Origin: Micrococcales bacterium
GTDB lineage: Bacteria; Actinomycetota; Actinomycetes; Actinomycetales; Microbacteriaceae
DNA: 64,000 nucleotides
Reading direction: 5' to 3'
Assembly: GCA_017306245.1 (NCBI GenBank)
Contig: JAFKIY010000003.1
Location: 372,001 to 436,000, forward strand
Positions 34,181 to 44,217 of the stretch are shown piece by piece; within the stretch, counting starts at the first letter, position 1; every line of letters begins with the position of its first letter. The notes beneath the pieces are model-generated. The model was not told the origin of the DNA. It did not search any database and was given only the letters and a program-made list of their open reading frames with translations. The position numbers and the translations under genes were made by a program.

Positions 34181-34804
34181 TCAGCGTTTGAGCGTCACGG
34201 TCTTGTTCGTTTGGCCGCTCGTTCCGCGGATACTCACGGTGTAGATCTGCGAAGCCTCGCTGCACTGGTAACTGATATCCGTGTAGGTGCCCGAGGGCGG
34301 TAGCCCTGTTTCATACGCGCCCGCGAACGCGTCGGTCGTGCCCACGCCGATCGCCGCTTCGGTCGCGCCCGTGCTCGCCCAGGTGAACGTGAGGGGCACC
34401 TGACCGCTATTGGAGGTGCAGCCGACCGAGGTGTTGTTGGCCGGCGAAAACGACGTGAACACCGGACCGGTTGTCGGGGGCGAAGTGCTCGGGCTCGGGC
34501 TCGCCGATTCGCTGGGGCTCGCGCTCGGCGTACTGCTCGGCGTTTCGCTCGGACTCGCGCTCGGCGTCTCGCTGGGGCCCGCCGATTCGGACGGCATTGC
34601 TGCCGGCGCGGCGCCCGGGAATCCGCGGGAGAACAGAAGAGTCAGCAGCACCACAACGGCGATGAGCAGGATGCCGCCGATGATGGATAGCACGACGATG
34701 AGCGTTTTCGACGTTTTCCCGCCATCGCCGCCGCGTCCGCCACTGTCGCCGCTTTCCGCATCGGGAGTCTGCTCGAACCGCACGGTCGGTGTGTCGTCGC
34801 TCAT
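34181..34804 (-). CDS. Membrane-anchored protein with Ser/Pro-rich stalk
   Basis: A 207-residue protein: an acidic, Gly-rich cytoplasmic N-terminus with VRFEQTP, one membrane helix (about 34-58), a low-complexity Ser/Pro/Thr stalk (PSETPSASPSETPSSTPSAS and similar, about 72-112), and an extracellular beta domain with two cysteines (C128 and C179 region, SVGCTSN and YQCSEAS) that may form a disulfide. The design resembles cell-surface-exposed actinobacterial proteins. Function is unknown. The repeats are imperfect hexamers and could vary in copy number. Confidence 0.72.
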   Translation of the reverse strand: MSDDTPTVRFEQTPDAESGDSGGRGGDGGKTSKTLIVVLSIIGGILLIAVVVLLTLLFSRGFPGAAPAAMPSESAGPSETPSASPSETPSSTPSASPSESASPSPSTSPPTTGPVFTSFSPANNTSVGCTSNSGQVPLTFTWASTGATEAAIGVGTTDAFAGAYETGLPPSGTYTDISYQCSEASQIYTVSIRGTSGQTNKTVTLKR

Positions 34805-34852
34805 GGTGTCCCCGAAATGTCAGTGAATGCCGGCACGTACGTTTTTCGAGGG

Positions 34853-34875
34853 AAATTTTAGGGGCGCGGAGCCCC
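34853..34875 (-). terminator. Terminator of the MHS transporter gene
   Basis: On the minus strand GGGGC-TCCGC-GCCCC is followed by TAAAATTT, 48 bases after the transporter stop. A 5-bp GC stem with an AT tail fits an intrinsic terminator. Confidence 0.55.
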
Positions 34876-34922
34876 GTTGCGCCAGAGCCAAAATCGCTCG
34901 TCCAACCGGGCGCACGGTGCGG

Positions 34923-36245
34923 CTATGGCTCGGCGATGACCTCGTCGCGCACGCGGATTCGTTGGGCAATGAGCGAGGCCGCGAGGGTGAGAACGGAAAG
35001 CAGTGCGAGCACGATCCCCGGATGCCACCACACGGAGCCGGTGAAGTTGGCGAGTGCCTGAGTGGCCAGGGGGATTAGCCCCGAAATGACCGCGGCGACA
35101 CTGTACGCAATCGACAGTGCGCTGTAGCGTACCGGGCCGGAGAACAGATCGGACATGAGTCCGCCGAGACCCGCCCAGGCCAGTGTGGGCAGGATGCCGC
35201 CGATGATCATGGTCCCGACGAGAATCGGGAACGTCGCGAACTGCAGCATCCAGTACATGGGGAAGGTGATGAGCAGCGTGCCGAGGGCGCCGAGCGCGAC
35301 GACCCGGGCTGAGCCGATGCGGTTGGCCAGGATGCCGAATGCGGGAATCGTCACAAGTTGGAGGAGGCTCCCGATGAGGGTTGCCTGGAACAATTCCTGG
35401 TAGGAGAAGCCCAGGGTGGTGACTCCGTAGGCGAGCGTGTAGGTGTTCATGAGCGAGTACGAGCCGATGCCCAGCAGCGCGGCGCAGATTGCGACAACCA
35501 CGGCGAACGGATGCGTGCGGAACACATCCAGTACCGGGATCCGCGCGCGGCGGTTCGTTGTGACGAGAGCCTTGAAGATCGGGGTCTCGTCGATTGCGAG
35601 CCTGAGGTAGAGCGACACTCCGAGCAGCGGGAACGCCAGCAGGAACGGCAGCCGCCAGCCCCAGGCGAGCATGTCCTCGTTGCTGAGCGTGAACGTGAGG
35701 AGCAGGAACAGCGCGCCAGTGAGGATGGTGCCGACGGGCGAGCCGAGCTGGGGGAGCGCTGCGTAGAATCCGCGCCGGCGATAGGACGCGTGTTCGGTTG
35801 CGAGAAGGATGGATCCGCCCCACTCGCCGCCGAGCGAGAGTCCCTGAACGATGCGGAGAACCGCGAGCAGGATCGGCGCGAGGATACCGAGTTGCGCGAA
35901 ATCCGGGAGCAGGCCGATTGCGCCGGTGGCGAGGCCCATGATGCCGATGGTCCACAGGAGGGTGCGTTTGCGGCCGATGCGGTCGCCGAGGTGGCCGAAG
36001 ATGACGGCGCCGAGCGGCCTCACGAGATACGACATGGCCAGCAGGAGGAACGACAGGATCGTTCCGGCCGCGAGATCCTGCTCCGGGAAGAAGAGCGGGG
36101 CGCTGAAAATGGCGCTGAAATACGCGAAGACGTAAAAGTCGTAGGACTCGAGCGAGGTGCCGACGAAGGAGGCGATGACCACCTTTCTCGCCACGGTGCG
36201 GTTGGATGGGGGGACGACTACCGGTTCGAGATCTGTCGCGGTCAC
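34923..36245 (-). CDS. MFS transporter, metabolite:H+ symporter (MHS) family
   Basis: A 440-residue twelve-helix permease. ASFVGTSLESYDFYVF at the first helix, GHLGDRIGRKRTL in the 2-3 loop, and QGLSLGGEWGGS are the family marks of ProP/ShiA/KgtP-like proton symporters, which take up betaines or dicarboxylic and aromatic acids. The GTG start at 36245 has GAAGGG six bases upstream. A TetR regulator is divergent with a 71-base gap, so local repression is likely. The substrate is not evident. Confidence 0.9.
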   Translation of the reverse strand: MTATDLEPVVVPPSNRTVARKVVIASFVGTSLESYDFYVFAYFSAIFSAPLFFPEQDLAAGTILSFLLLAMSYLVRPLGAVIFGHLGDRIGRKRTLLWTIGIMGLATGAIGLLPDFAQLGILAPILLAVLRIVQGLSLGGEWGGSILLATEHASYRRRGFYAALPQLGSPVGTILTGALFLLLTFTLSNEDMLAWGWRLPFLLAFPLLGVSLYLRLAIDETPIFKALVTTNRRARIPVLDVFRTHPFAVVVAICAALLGIGSYSLMNTYTLAYGVTTLGFSYQELFQATLIGSLLQLVTIPAFGILANRIGSARVVALGALGTLLITFPMYWMLQFATFPILVGTMIIGGILPTLAWAGLGGLMSDLFSGPVRYSALSIAYSVAAVISGLIPLATQALANFTGSVWWHPGIVLALLSVLTLAASLIAQRIRVRDEVIAEP

Positions 36246-36316
36246 GTGGAACCCTTCATGCCGAGGGAGAAGATTATTGGACTGAGTACAAAAATAGATC
36301 CTAGTGGGAGAATCGA

Positions 36317-36889
36317 ATGGTACGCGAACCTGGATCGGCCGGGCGGCCGAAAGCGTCCTCCCGCGGCACCATCGAGGAGGCGGCGGCCGAACTGTTCCTC
36401 GAACAGAGCTACTCCGGGACCACGATCGAAGAAATCACGCAGCGGGCTGGAGTGAGCCGCGCGACGTTCTTCAATTACTTCGAGTCGAAGAGCGACCTGC
36501 TCTGGATCGATGCCGATCGGGCGATCGAGCGACTTTCGGAATGCCTGGCGTCGGGGATGCGGGTGGGCGACGCGATTGCCCGGGCCGCGTCGGAGGTCGG
36601 CGCCGAACGAGTGCCGCTCGCTGTCTCGCAAGCGGAGGTCATGGGCACTCGGGAGGAACTCGTCGCGTCAGGGTTCGCCAGGGTCGCCCGCGTCACCGCT
36701 CTCATTCGGAGCGCGCTCGCGAACGAGTGGGTGGAGGAGCGCGACTCGCTTGCCGTGAACGTGCGCGCGAATGCGCTCGCGGGGGCGGTCATTGCGGCCT
36801 GGGGCGCGTGGATCAGGGGCGGGGTCGACCGATTGACTCTCCTGGAGTACACCCACGACGCACTTGCGCTAGTGCAATTAGAACAATAG
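36317..36889 (+). CDS. TetR-family transcriptional regulator
   Basis: A 190-residue regulator. GTIEEAAAELFLEQSYSGTTIEEITQRAGVSRATFFNYFESK is the TetR DNA-binding domain, written here with its recognition helix GVSRATFFNYF. The C-terminal ligand domain is unassigned. ATG 36317 follows GGGAG by seven bases. Divergent orientation to the MHS symporter suggests it controls that gene. Its stop overlaps the -10 element of the following GntR gene. Confidence 0.88.
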   Translation: MVREPGSAGRPKASSRGTIEEAAAELFLEQSYSGTTIEEITQRAGVSRATFFNYFESKSDLLWIDADRAIERLSECLASGMRVGDAIARAASEVGAERVPLAVSQAEVMGTREELVASGFARVARVTALIRSALANEWVEERDSLAVNVRANALAGAVIAAWGAWIRGGVDRLTLLEYTHDALALVQLEQ

Positions 36890-36895
36890 TATTGT
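36864..36895 (+). promoter_or_regulatory. Promoter and operator of the GntR/DUF1648 operon
   Basis: TTGCGC (36864-36869) and TAGTAT (36887-36892) are 17 bases apart. ACAATAGTATTGT (36883-36895) is a perfect 6-1-6 dyad on the -10. Initiation seven bases after the -10 would be on the GTG start at 36899, so the mRNA is probably leaderless and autorepressed. Confidence 0.7.
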
Positions 36896-36898
36896 GTC

Positions 36899-37252
36899 GT
36901 GCTAGTCCGAATCGACCCCGCATCCGGCGTCGCGATCTTCGACCAGATTGCCGGCAGCCTGCGGGCTTCCGCCATCGCCGGTACGCTCGCGATCGGCGAA
37001 CGGCTGCCGTCCGCTCGGGAACTCGCGGCCTCGCTCGACATCAACGTGCACACGGTGCTGCGTGCTTACCAATTGCTGCGGGATGAAGGGCTCATCGAGC
37101 TGAGGCCCGGCCGCGGTGCGATCGTGACCGGGCGTCTTGCGGGCGACTACGACGCCCTCAACTCGGCCGTCGCGAATGTCATCCAGGAGGCACGCAAATT
37201 GAACATCGCGCCGCCCGCGCTAGCGGCGCTCATCAGAGAGACGTATCAATGA
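36899..37252 (+). CDS. GntR-family regulator, YtrA type
   Basis: A 117-residue protein consisting of a GntR winged helix (IFDQIAGSLRASAIAGTLAIGERLPSARELAASLDINVHTVLRAYQLLRDEGLI, shown by its SARELA and HTVLRAYQ elements) and a short dimerisation tail, the size and form of the YtrA subfamily. Such regulators usually control membrane transport genes next to them. The GTG start fits a leaderless transcript. It overlaps the DUF1648 gene by ATGA, so the membrane protein is its probable target. Confidence 0.85.
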   Translation: MLVRIDPASGVAIFDQIAGSLRASAIAGTLAIGERLPSARELAASLDINVHTVLRAYQLLRDEGLIELRPGRGAIVTGRLAGDYDALNSAVANVIQEARKLNIAPPALAALIRETYQ

Positions 37253-38265
37253 ACGACATCCGACCGGAATCCACCGTGCAGGCACCCTCGTCGAGGGTGC
37301 GGGTCGTCGCGATCGGGGGTTTGCTCCCGGTTGCCATTGCCGTGGTCGCCACAATTCTCATGCTGAGCTGGCTGCCCCAACTGCCGGACCCCATCGCGGT
37401 CCACTGGAATGGCGCGGGCGCCGACGGCTTTGGTCCGGCGATCCCGTTCATTTTTGCGCCTCTTGCCATCACCGCGGTTTTCAGCGCGTTCGCGGTGGCG
37501 TGGTCATGGAAACCGCTCCCGTCGGGGCGGCTGACCTGGAATCAGAAAATCCTGCTCGCGGCCAGCCTGTGGATGGCGGTGCTTCTCGGTTTCGCCTTCA
37601 CCGCGAGCATTGCGCTCCAGCGCGGTGTCGCCGACGCCCGCACCGCGCCGGATGTCGGCCCATGGCTCGCGCTCGGCGCCGGTGCCGGGTTGGTTCTCGC
37701 CGTCGCCGCGTGGTTCCTGCTTCCTGCAGGGGAAACCGTGAGCGAACCGGGCACCGAGCCGAAGTTCGTGGATGTGCAGGGTGATGAGCGCGTGTCCTGG
37801 TCGCGATCCACGAGCCTCGGCGGAGTGCCGTTGCTCGCCGTCGGACTGGCCATTCTCGTCGCGCTCGGAACCGCAGTCGTGAGTGTGCTCTCCGTGTCGG
37901 ATGCGGTGCTGATCAGCATGATCGTCCTCGTTGTCGTCGGCCTCCTCGTCCTCACCAACTTCTGGTGGCGCGTGTCGGCGGACCGACGAGGGTTCATCGC
38001 GAAGGGGTTGTTCGGGTGGCCGCGCAAGCGCATCCCGCTGACCGAAATCCGTTCCGTCGCAGTAGTCGATGTTCACCCTACGCGCGACTTTGGCGGCTGG
38101 GGGTGGCGGTGGGCCGGGGGCGGCCGCAGCGGAATAATTCTCCGCGCGGGATCCGGGATCGAAGTGACCCAGTCGAACGGGAAGCGGTTCATCGTGTCGG
38201 TGGCGGATGCGGCGACGGGAGCCGGTGTGCTCGTGGCGCTTCTCCGCCAGAACGCACCCACCTGA
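37249..38265 (+). CDS. DUF1648-domain membrane protein
   Basis: A 338-residue protein. PDPIAVHWNGAGADGFG after the first helix is the DUF1648 signature also seen at the N-terminus of SdpI-like immunity proteins. Six or so hydrophobic helices follow (about 20-40, 63-85, 102-122, 140-160, 197-217, 222-240), then a C-terminal soluble beta domain of about 95 residues (RGFIAKGLFGWPRKRIPLTEI) with a PH-like look. Linkage to a YtrA-type regulator suggests a cell-envelope stress or antibiotic-immunity role; this is inference. Confidence 0.8.
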   Translation: MNDIRPESTVQAPSSRVRVVAIGGLLPVAIAVVATILMLSWLPQLPDPIAVHWNGAGADGFGPAIPFIFAPLAITAVFSAFAVAWSWKPLPSGRLTWNQKILLAASLWMAVLLGFAFTASIALQRGVADARTAPDVGPWLALGAGAGLVLAVAAWFLLPAGETVSEPGTEPKFVDVQGDERVSWSRSTSLGGVPLLAVGLAILVALGTAVVSVLSVSDAVLISMIVLVVVGLLVLTNFWWRVSADRRGFIAKGLFGWPRKRIPLTEIRSVAVVDVHPTRDFGGWGWRWAGGGRSGIILRAGSGIEVTQSNGKRFIVSVADAATGAGVLVALLRQNAPT

Positions 38266-38379
38266 TTCGGTTGCACAGCATGCGCGAGGCGGAACCCGTT
38301 CGGCGGTTGCGCGGGCGTTTTCGTCGCTCGCGGGCGTCGAGGCACCCGCTCTCAAGAGAAACTCCCGCGCATGATGTCG

Positions 38380-39111
38380 CGCGAGTCTCTCAATACGTCT
38401 CCCTGCGTCTGCTCCTGTCGACCACAGCCGACTTAAACTTGGGGTATTCCCTGATTCTGATCCAGGGCCCATCACCACGGAAGCGAGCGGCCTCGACAAT
38501 GTCGATGTCGTGGAATTCGACGGACTCTTCGTGACGTCTCCCGAACAAACTGCAGTTGATCCTGCGCGAATTCTTCCATTCCCGGATGCCGTTGTTGTCA
38601 TGGACTCTGCGCTCTGGCGAAGGCGCAAGCCGCATCCGCTCACGTCACAGGACGACATCCTTCGGCTTGTGGATGCGCAGCTGGGCGGAAGGGCTTTCGC
38701 GGGGCCCGTGACGCCTCGCGTTTCGCCACAAATCTCTCCGATTCGCCTGAGGAGTCCCGCAGCCGGGTACACATAATGTTGCTGGGATTTCCCAGTCCTC
38801 TGCTGCAGCACTGCTTTGACCTCGCACACGGCCGGCGCGCCGAAGTGGACTTTGATTGGGAGGAATTCAAGCACGTGGGGGAATGCGACGGACGGGGCAA
38901 GTATCGAGATCCGAAGATTCTCCAGGGTCGGAGCGGTGACGAAGTATTCTTCGCGGAAAAGGGGAGGGAGAACGAGATACGCAGCCAGGTGCAGCAGTTT
39001 TCACGTTGGGAACCTCGAGAGCTTTATCCGCCGCAGCAGCTGTATGACCGGCTGATCCGGGATGGGCTGCCGTCGTCGCGACCCAGACCCAGGGGAAATC
39101 GCAGTTCTTGA
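38380..39111 (+). pseudogene. Decayed AbiEi/DUF559-type gene
   Basis: Two frames together spell a familiar actinobacterial protein. In one frame, about 38380-38770, EFDGLFVTSPEQTAVDPARI and VVVMDSALWRRR match the middle of AbiEi-like proteins (normally 'DGLRVTSLARTVVDVAR'). In another, 38776-39111, RRAEVDFDWEEFKHVGECDG then KYRDPKIL and EVFFAEKGRENEIR match the C-terminal DUF559/Vsr-like nuclease fold ('VDFAWPEHRVVGEFDGRVKYG'). The frame change near 38720-38776, lost conserved residues and no clear start indicate a pseudogene. Such genes are often paired with abortive-infection toxins; none is next to it. Confidence 0.65.
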
Positions 39112-39131
39112 CGCGAGTGTTCTTGTCGTAA

Positions 39132-39151
39132 GCGGGTGTTGCAACACCCGC
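39132..39151. repeat. Perfect 20-bp palindrome
   Basis: GCGGGTGTTGCAACACCCGC is its own reverse complement. It lies 20 bases after the pseudogene's stop and about 120 before the ileS T-box. It could be a terminator of the former gene or an operator; no T-run follows. Confidence 0.5.
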
Positions 39152-39254
39152 GCGCGGCGAAATTTCGCACGCTCGACAGAAGTTGTGGGTCCTTACACAA
39201 GTGCCAGTCAAATGGTCCACCAGATGCGCGGAGATGGTTGCGCGCCCTGTATCC

Positions 39255-39466
39255 TTGGGGCAGAGGCATTGATCCGGCCATCACCGGGGAGCATTCGGAA
39301 GAAGGCGTGCTGGAGAACCCACTGCGTTGGTAGAACCGAACGGTTGGGCTCGTCATCGTCCACAATGAGTGGCCAGTTCCGGCAGAAACCGGTTCCGGCA
39401 AGCGAGGTGGTACCGCGGCATCCGTCGCCCTCGTGTTGATCCAGCGCACAGACGCCCAGCACGAGG
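39255..39466 (+). promoter_or_regulatory. Ultrashort-stem T-box riboswitch for ileS (translational)
   Basis: The T-box bulge sequence GGTGGTACCGCGG is at 39406-39418. Stem I is the short hairpin CCGG-CCATCA-CCGG (39272-39285) with the isoleucine specifier ATC (39278-39280) in its loop, the actinobacterial ultrashort type. Downstream, CCTCGTG (39429-39435) pairs with CACGAGG (39460-39466), which contains the Shine-Dalgarno of ileS, so uncharged tRNA-Ile should free the ribosome site by stabilising the competing antisequestrator. A TATCCT at 39248-39253 is a candidate -10. Confidence 0.88.
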
Positions 39467-39476
39467 AATGACACCG

Positions 39477-42400
39477 ATGACCTACCCGCTCTCCGCACCG
39501 GACGACGACCAGACCGTCGAGCCGCTGAGCCCGAGCCCGCGCTTCCCGGAACTCGAAGAACGGGTACTCGCGTTCTGGGCGAAGGACGACACGTTTCGGG
39601 CCTCCGTGGAGCAGCGCGAGGGTTCCCCCGAGTGGGTGTTCTACGATGGCCCCCCGTTTGCGAACGGCCTGCCGCACTACGGTCACCTGCTCACCGGATA
39701 CGCGAAGGACCTCTTCCCCCGCTTCCAGACGATGCGCGGCAAGCAAGTGCACCGCCGATTCGGCTGGGACACCCACGGCCTCCCTGCCGAACTTGAGGCC
39801 GAGCGCCAACTCGGGATCACCGACAAAAGCCAGATCGAGGAAATGGGCATCGCCGCCTTCAACCAGGCTGCCCGGGATTCGGTCCTCAAGTACACGAAGG
39901 AGTGGGAAGAGTACGTCACCCGCATGGCCCGCTGGGTCGACTTCGAGAACGACTACAAAACGCTCGATGTCACGTTCATGGAGTCGGTGATCTGGGGCTT
40001 CAAGCAGCTGTACGACAAAGACCTCGCCTACGAGGGCTATCGCGTCCTTCCGTACTGCTGGCGGGACCAGACCCCGCTCTCGAATCACGAGCTGCGCATG
40101 GACGACGACGTGTACAAGATGCGTCAGGACCAGTCGGTGACGGTGACGTTCCCGCTGACCGGCGAGAAAGCCGATGCGCTCGGGCTCGCCGGCGTCAACG
40201 CGCTCGCGTGGACGACGACGCCGTGGACGCTTCCCACGAACCTCGCGCTCGCGATGGGCCCCGACATCGACTACGCCGTTGTCCCCTCGGCGGATGGCGC
40301 GGCAAGCTATCTGCTCGCCGCAGATACGATCGCCGCTTACGCCAAGGATCTCGGCTACGACTCCGTGGAGGAGGCTAGCGCGGCGACGGCGCGCACGATC
40401 ACGGGCGGCGAGCTCGACGGCGTCCGATACGAGCGGCTCTGGGATTTCTATGCGGATGCCGAGGAGTTCGGCACGCAGAACGCCTGGCAGATCCTCGTGG
40501 CGGACTACGTGGAGACGGGCGAGGGCACCGGCATCGTGCATCAGGCGCCCGCCTACGGCGAGGATGACCAGATCGTGTGCGCTGCGGCCGGAATCCCGGT
40601 CATCCTGTCGGTCGACGACGGCGGACGTTTCCTGCCCGCCATCGAGGGCGTCGCCGGGCTGCAGGTGTTCGACGCGAACAAGCCGCTCACGCAGCAGTTG
40701 CGCGCGATGGGCCGGCTGCTCAAGGTGGCAAGTTATGAGCACAGCTATCCGCACTGCTGGCGCTGCCGCAACCCGCTCATCTACAAGGCGGTGTCGAGCT
40801 GGTTCGTGAAGGTTCCGGAGTTTCGAGACCGCATGGGTGAACTGAACCAGGAGATCACCTGGGTCCCCGACAACGTGAAGGACGGCCAGTTCGGCAAGTG
40901 GCTGTCCAACGCGCGCGACTGGTCGATCTCCCGCAACCGATACTGGGGTTCGCCGATCCCGATCTGGAAGAGTGACAACCCCGAATATCCTCGAGTCGAC
41001 GTGTACGGGTCGCTCGGAGAGCTCGAGAAGGACTTCGGGCGGTTGCCGCTCAACGGCCACGGTGAACCCGACCTGCACCGCCCGTTTATCGACGAACTCA
41101 CCCGCCCGAACCCGGATGACCCCACGGGCACGTCCACGATGCGCCGCATCGAGGATGTGCTCGACGTGTGGTTCGACTCCGGCTCGATGCCGTTCGCGCA
41201 AGTGCACTACCCGTTCGAGAACCAGGACTGGTTCGACAGCCACAGCCCCGCCGACTTCATCGTCGAGTACATCGGGCAGACGCGCGGCTGGTTTTACACC
41301 CTTCACGTGCTCTCCACCGCGATCTTCGACCGCCCGGCGTTCAGCAATGTGCTGAGCCACGGCATCGTGCTCGGCAGCGACGGCCAGAAGATGTCCAAGA
41401 GCCTGCGCAATTATCCGGATGTCTCGGAGGTGTTCGATCGCGACGGCGCGGATGCGATGCGGTGGTTCCTCATGTCCTCCTCGGTAATCCGCGGCGGCAA
41501 TCTCGTCGTCACAGAAGAAGGCATTCGGGGAGGCGTGCGCGAGTTCCTGCTTCCGCTGTGGAACACCTACTACTTCTTCGCGCTCTATGCGAATGCCGCA
41601 GGTCCGCTCCCTGAGGAGGCCGAAGACCGTCTCGAAGGGAGCAGTTCCGGCTACCAGGCGAAGCGCCGCACCGACTCCGCCAACGTGCTCGACCGCTACC
41701 TTCTCGCGAAGACGAGGCAGCTCATCGAGGAGGTCACGGCAGATCTCGATGCACTCGATTCCCCGCTCGCCGCAGCCAAACTGCGCGACTTCGCGGATGT
41801 CCTCACGAACTGGTACGTGCGGCGAAGCCGCGACCGGTTCTGGGCCGGCGATGACGCGGACGCGTTCGACACGCTGTACACCGTTCTGGAGACCGTGGTC
41901 CGGGTGGCTGCGCCACTGGTTCCGCTCGTCGCCGAGAGCGTGTGGAAGGGCCTCACGGGCGGGCGCAGCGTCCACCTGGAGGACTGGCCAGACCCGAACG
42001 AGTTTCCAAGCGACGATGCGCTCGTGCGCACCATGGACCGGGTGCGGGAGATTGCCTCCGCCGGCCTCGCGCTGCGCAAATCGACCGGTCATCGCGTCCG
42101 GCTGCCGCTTGCCCGGCTGACCGTCGTGGGGGAGAGCGCAGGGCTCACCGAATTCACCGAAATCCTGAAGGACGAACTCAACGTGAAATCAGTCGAGTTC
42201 GCCCCGATGACGGAAGACGGTTTGGCCGGCTTCGGCATAACCCGTCGACTGTCCGTGAATGCCAGGGCACTGGGCCCGCGCGTGGGCAAGGACGTGCAGC
42301 GCATCATCCAGGCATCGAAATCCGGCGAGTGGAGCGTCGATGGCAACACCGTCACCGCGGGTGGCACCGAGTTGCTCGACGGCGAGTTCGAGCTCGTGCT

Positions 42401-42833
42401 GGAGTCGGCCGATCCGGCCAACGCGGTCTCCTTCCTGCCGACGGAAGGGTTCGTCATTCTGGATACCGTGACGACTCCCGAGCTGGAGGCGGAGGGGCTC
42501 GCCCGGGATGTCATCCGCGCCGTGCAGGATACGCGGCGGTCGGCGGCGCTGAACGTCAGCGACCGGATCGACCTCCGCCTGTACTTCGCCGATCCCGCGG
42601 AGTCGGAGAGTGTTTCGGCGTTCGTCTCCGAGATCGCCGAAGAAACGCTCGCGACGACCCTGGAGGTGCGTTCGGCCGCGTCCTTCGACGGTTCCTTCGC
42701 AACGCTCGAGGAACTCGCCGCTGCCCACGGGTTCGGAGATGCTTTCCGCGCCACGGTCGCGGCGGGCCAGTTCGCGAATGTCGGCGCGGTGCTCATCGAG
42801 CTCCGCCGCCACGGAAAGGGAATCGATGTCTAG
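39477..42833 (+). CDS. ileS: Isoleucine--tRNA ligase
   Basis: A 1,118-residue class I synthetase of the long (type 2, eukaryote-like) form usual in Actinobacteria. [16 protein letters not shown] carries the HxGH signature and [14 protein letters not shown] the KMSKS loop; the editing domain has the [16 protein letters not shown] signature. ATG 39477 is preferred because GAGGA, which the T-box hairpin sequesters, is nine bases upstream; ATG 39468 is too close to it. The stop overlaps the folC start. Type 2 enzymes are generally less sensitive to mupirocin. Confidence 0.96.
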   Translation: MTYPLSAPDDDQTVEPLSPSPRFPELEERVLAFWAKDDTFRASVEQREGSPEWVFYDGPPFANGLPHYGHLLTGYAKDLFPRFQTMRGKQVHRRFGWDTHGLPAELEAERQLGITDKSQIEEMGIAAFNQAARDSVLKYTKEWEEYVTRMARWVDFENDYKTLDVTFMESVIWGFKQLYDKDLAYEGYRVLPYCWRDQTPLSNHELRMDDDVYKMRQDQSVTVTFPLTGEKADALGLAGVNALAWTTTPWTLPTNLALAMGPDIDYAVVPSADGAASYLLAADTIAAYAKDLGYDSVEEASAATARTITGGELDGVRYERLWDFYADAEEFGTQNAWQILVADYVETGEGTGIVHQAPAYGEDDQIVCAAAGIPVILSVDDGGRFLPAIEGVAGLQVFDANKPLTQQLRAMGRLLKVASYEHSYPHCWRCRNPLIYKAVSSWFVKVPEFRDRMGELNQEITWVPDNVKDGQFGKWLSNARDWSISRNRYWGSPIPIWKSDNPEYPRVDVYGSLGELEKDFGRLPLNGHGEPDLHRPFIDELTRPNPDDPTGTSTMRRIEDVLDVWFDSGSMPFAQVHYPFENQDWFDSHSPADFIVEYIGQTRGWFYTLHVLSTAIFDRPAFSNVLSHGIVLGSDGQKMSKSLRNYPDVSEVFDRDGADAMRWFLMSSSVIRGGNLVVTEEGIRGGVREFLLPLWNTYYFFALYANAAGPLPEEAEDRLEGSSSGYQAKRRTDSANVLDRYLLAKTRQLIEEVTADLDALDSPLAAAKLRDFADVLTNWYVRRSRDRFWAGDDADAFDTLYTVLETVVRVAAPLVPLVAESVWKGLTGGRSVHLEDWPDPNEFPSDDALVRTMDRVREIASAGLALRKSTGHRVRLPLARLTVVGESAGLTEFTEILKDELNVKSVEFAPMTEDGLAGFGITRRLSVNARALGPRVGKDVQRIIQASKSGEWSVDGNTVTAGGTELLDGEFELVLESADPANAVSFLPTEGFVILDTVTTPELEAEGLARDVIRAVQDTRRSAALNVSDRIDLRLYFADPAESESVSAFVSEIAEETLATTLEVRSAASFDGSFATLEELAAAHGFGDAFRATVAAGQFANVGAVLIELRRHGKGIDV

Positions 42834-44217
42834 GTCCAAAGCGGACGACGATCCGGAGATCGGCAACAACGCCCTCTTCCAGGTGCAGGCGGATCGGGTC
42901 TACGCGGAACTGCTCGCGCGCGTCGGCGAGGCGAACCCCCAGCCGCGGCTCGGCCCGACCCGCAGGGTGGCCGAATTGCTGGGCGACCCGCAACGGTCGT
43001 ACCCGGTCATCCACATCACCGGCACGAACGGAAAGACGAGTACCGCGAGGATGGCCGAGAGCATCCTGCGCGCGCACGGCCTGCGCACCGGCCTCATGAC
43101 CAGTCCGCACCTGGTGCGCATGAACGAGCGCATCGTGATCGACGGCGAACCGATCGGCAACGAGGCGCTTGTCGCGAATTGGGATGACATCCAGCCGTAC
43201 CTGCGCATGGTGGACTCCGAGCTGGAGGCGGCGGGCGAACTGCCGGTGACGTTCTTCGAAGCCCTGACGGTTCTGGCTTTCGCCTGCTTCGCGGATGCCC
43301 CCGTCGACGTCGTCGTCCTCGAGGTGGGGATGGGAGGGGAGTGGGACTCCACGAACGTCGCCGACGGACTGGTGGCCGTGTTCACCCCCATCGCGCTGGA
43401 CCACATGCACCGGCTCGGCAGCACGATCGCCCAGATCGCCGCCACGAAAGCGGGCATCATCAAACCGGCGGCGAGCATCGTCTCGGCTCGGCAGGTTCCG
43501 GAGGCGCTCGCGGCCATCGACCGGGCAGCGACCCTCACCGAATCGTCGCTCGCGGTTGAAGGCGACGCGTTTGCCCTCGAATCGACGACGGTCGCCGTCG
43601 GAGGACAGGTCATCTCGGTCCGGGGAATCGCGGGACGGTACCCCGAACTGTTTCTGCCGCTGTTCGGCGACCACCAGGCGGCCAACGCGGCTGTGGCGAT
43701 CGCCGCCGTCGAGTCATTCCTGGGCGGTGGCAGCCGGGCGCTCGATCACGACGTTCTCGCGGAGGGCCTGGCGACGGCCACGTCGCCCGGGCGCCTGCAG
43801 ACGCTGGGTACCGATCCGACCGTCATCATCGACGCCGCGCACAATCCCCATGGCGCCCGCGCCCTGGCGGCGGCGCTTCGCACCTACTTCCACTTCCGCG
43901 AGCTGGTGCTCGTGGTGGGAATTCTGGAGGACAAGGATGCTCGCGGAATCGTGGATGAGCTGGCTCCCCTGGCGGCGCGCATCCACGTCACCCAGTCCCA
44001 CTCCGATCGAGCGATTCCGGCCAGCGAGCTCGCCGAGAAAGTTGAGGAGTGGGTTCACGAGGCCGAGCGTCTCGAATTCGACACGCTGGATTCCGCCCTC
44101 GCCGAGGCCCGGGAATGGGCGGGCGAATCCGAGGGGCGCGCAGTCCTGGTGACGGGTTCGATCACGCTCATCGGAGAGGCGATCGAGTTGGCGACTATGC
44201 AAGGCTGGAGCCGATGA
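42826..44217 (+). CDS. folC: Bifunctional folylpolyglutamate/dihydrofolate synthase
   Basis: A 463-residue Mur-ligase-superfamily enzyme. [14 protein letters not shown] is the P-loop, [12 protein letters not shown] the folate-contact loop, [15 protein letters not shown] and [13 protein letters not shown] the ATP-site and C-terminal motifs. It adds glutamates to reduced folates and may also make dihydrofolate. ATG 42826 has GAAAGGG about six bases upstream and overlaps the end of ileS by eight bases. It heads a tight run folC, DUF4233 gene and ndk, all with 4-base overlaps. Confidence 0.95.
   Translation: MSRSKADDDPEIGNNALFQVQADRVYAELLARVGEANPQPRLGPTRRVAELLGDPQRSYPVIHITGTNGKTSTARMAESILRAHGLRTGLMTSPHLVRMNERIVIDGEPIGNEALVANWDDIQPYLRMVDSELEAAGELPVTFFEALTVLAFACFADAPVDVVVLEVGMGGEWDSTNVADGLVAVFTPIALDHMHRLGSTIAQIAATKAGIIKPAASIVSARQVPEALAAIDRAATLTESSLAVEGDAFALESTTVAVGGQVISVRGIAGRYPELFLPLFGDHQAANAAVAIAAVESFLGGGSRALDHDVLAEGLATATSPGRLQTLGTDPTVIIDAAHNPHGARALAAALRTYFHFRELVLVVGILEDKDARGIVDELAPLAARIHVTQSHSDRAIPASELAEKVEEWVHEAERLEFDTLDSALAEAREWAGESEGRAVLVTGSITLIGEAIELATMQGWSR

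Noticed and set aside
39024..42092. A 1,022-codon open frame antisense to ileS
   Set aside because: Long antisense frames are expected in high-GC coding DNA; it lacks domains and a ribosome site, while ileS is complete on the other strand.
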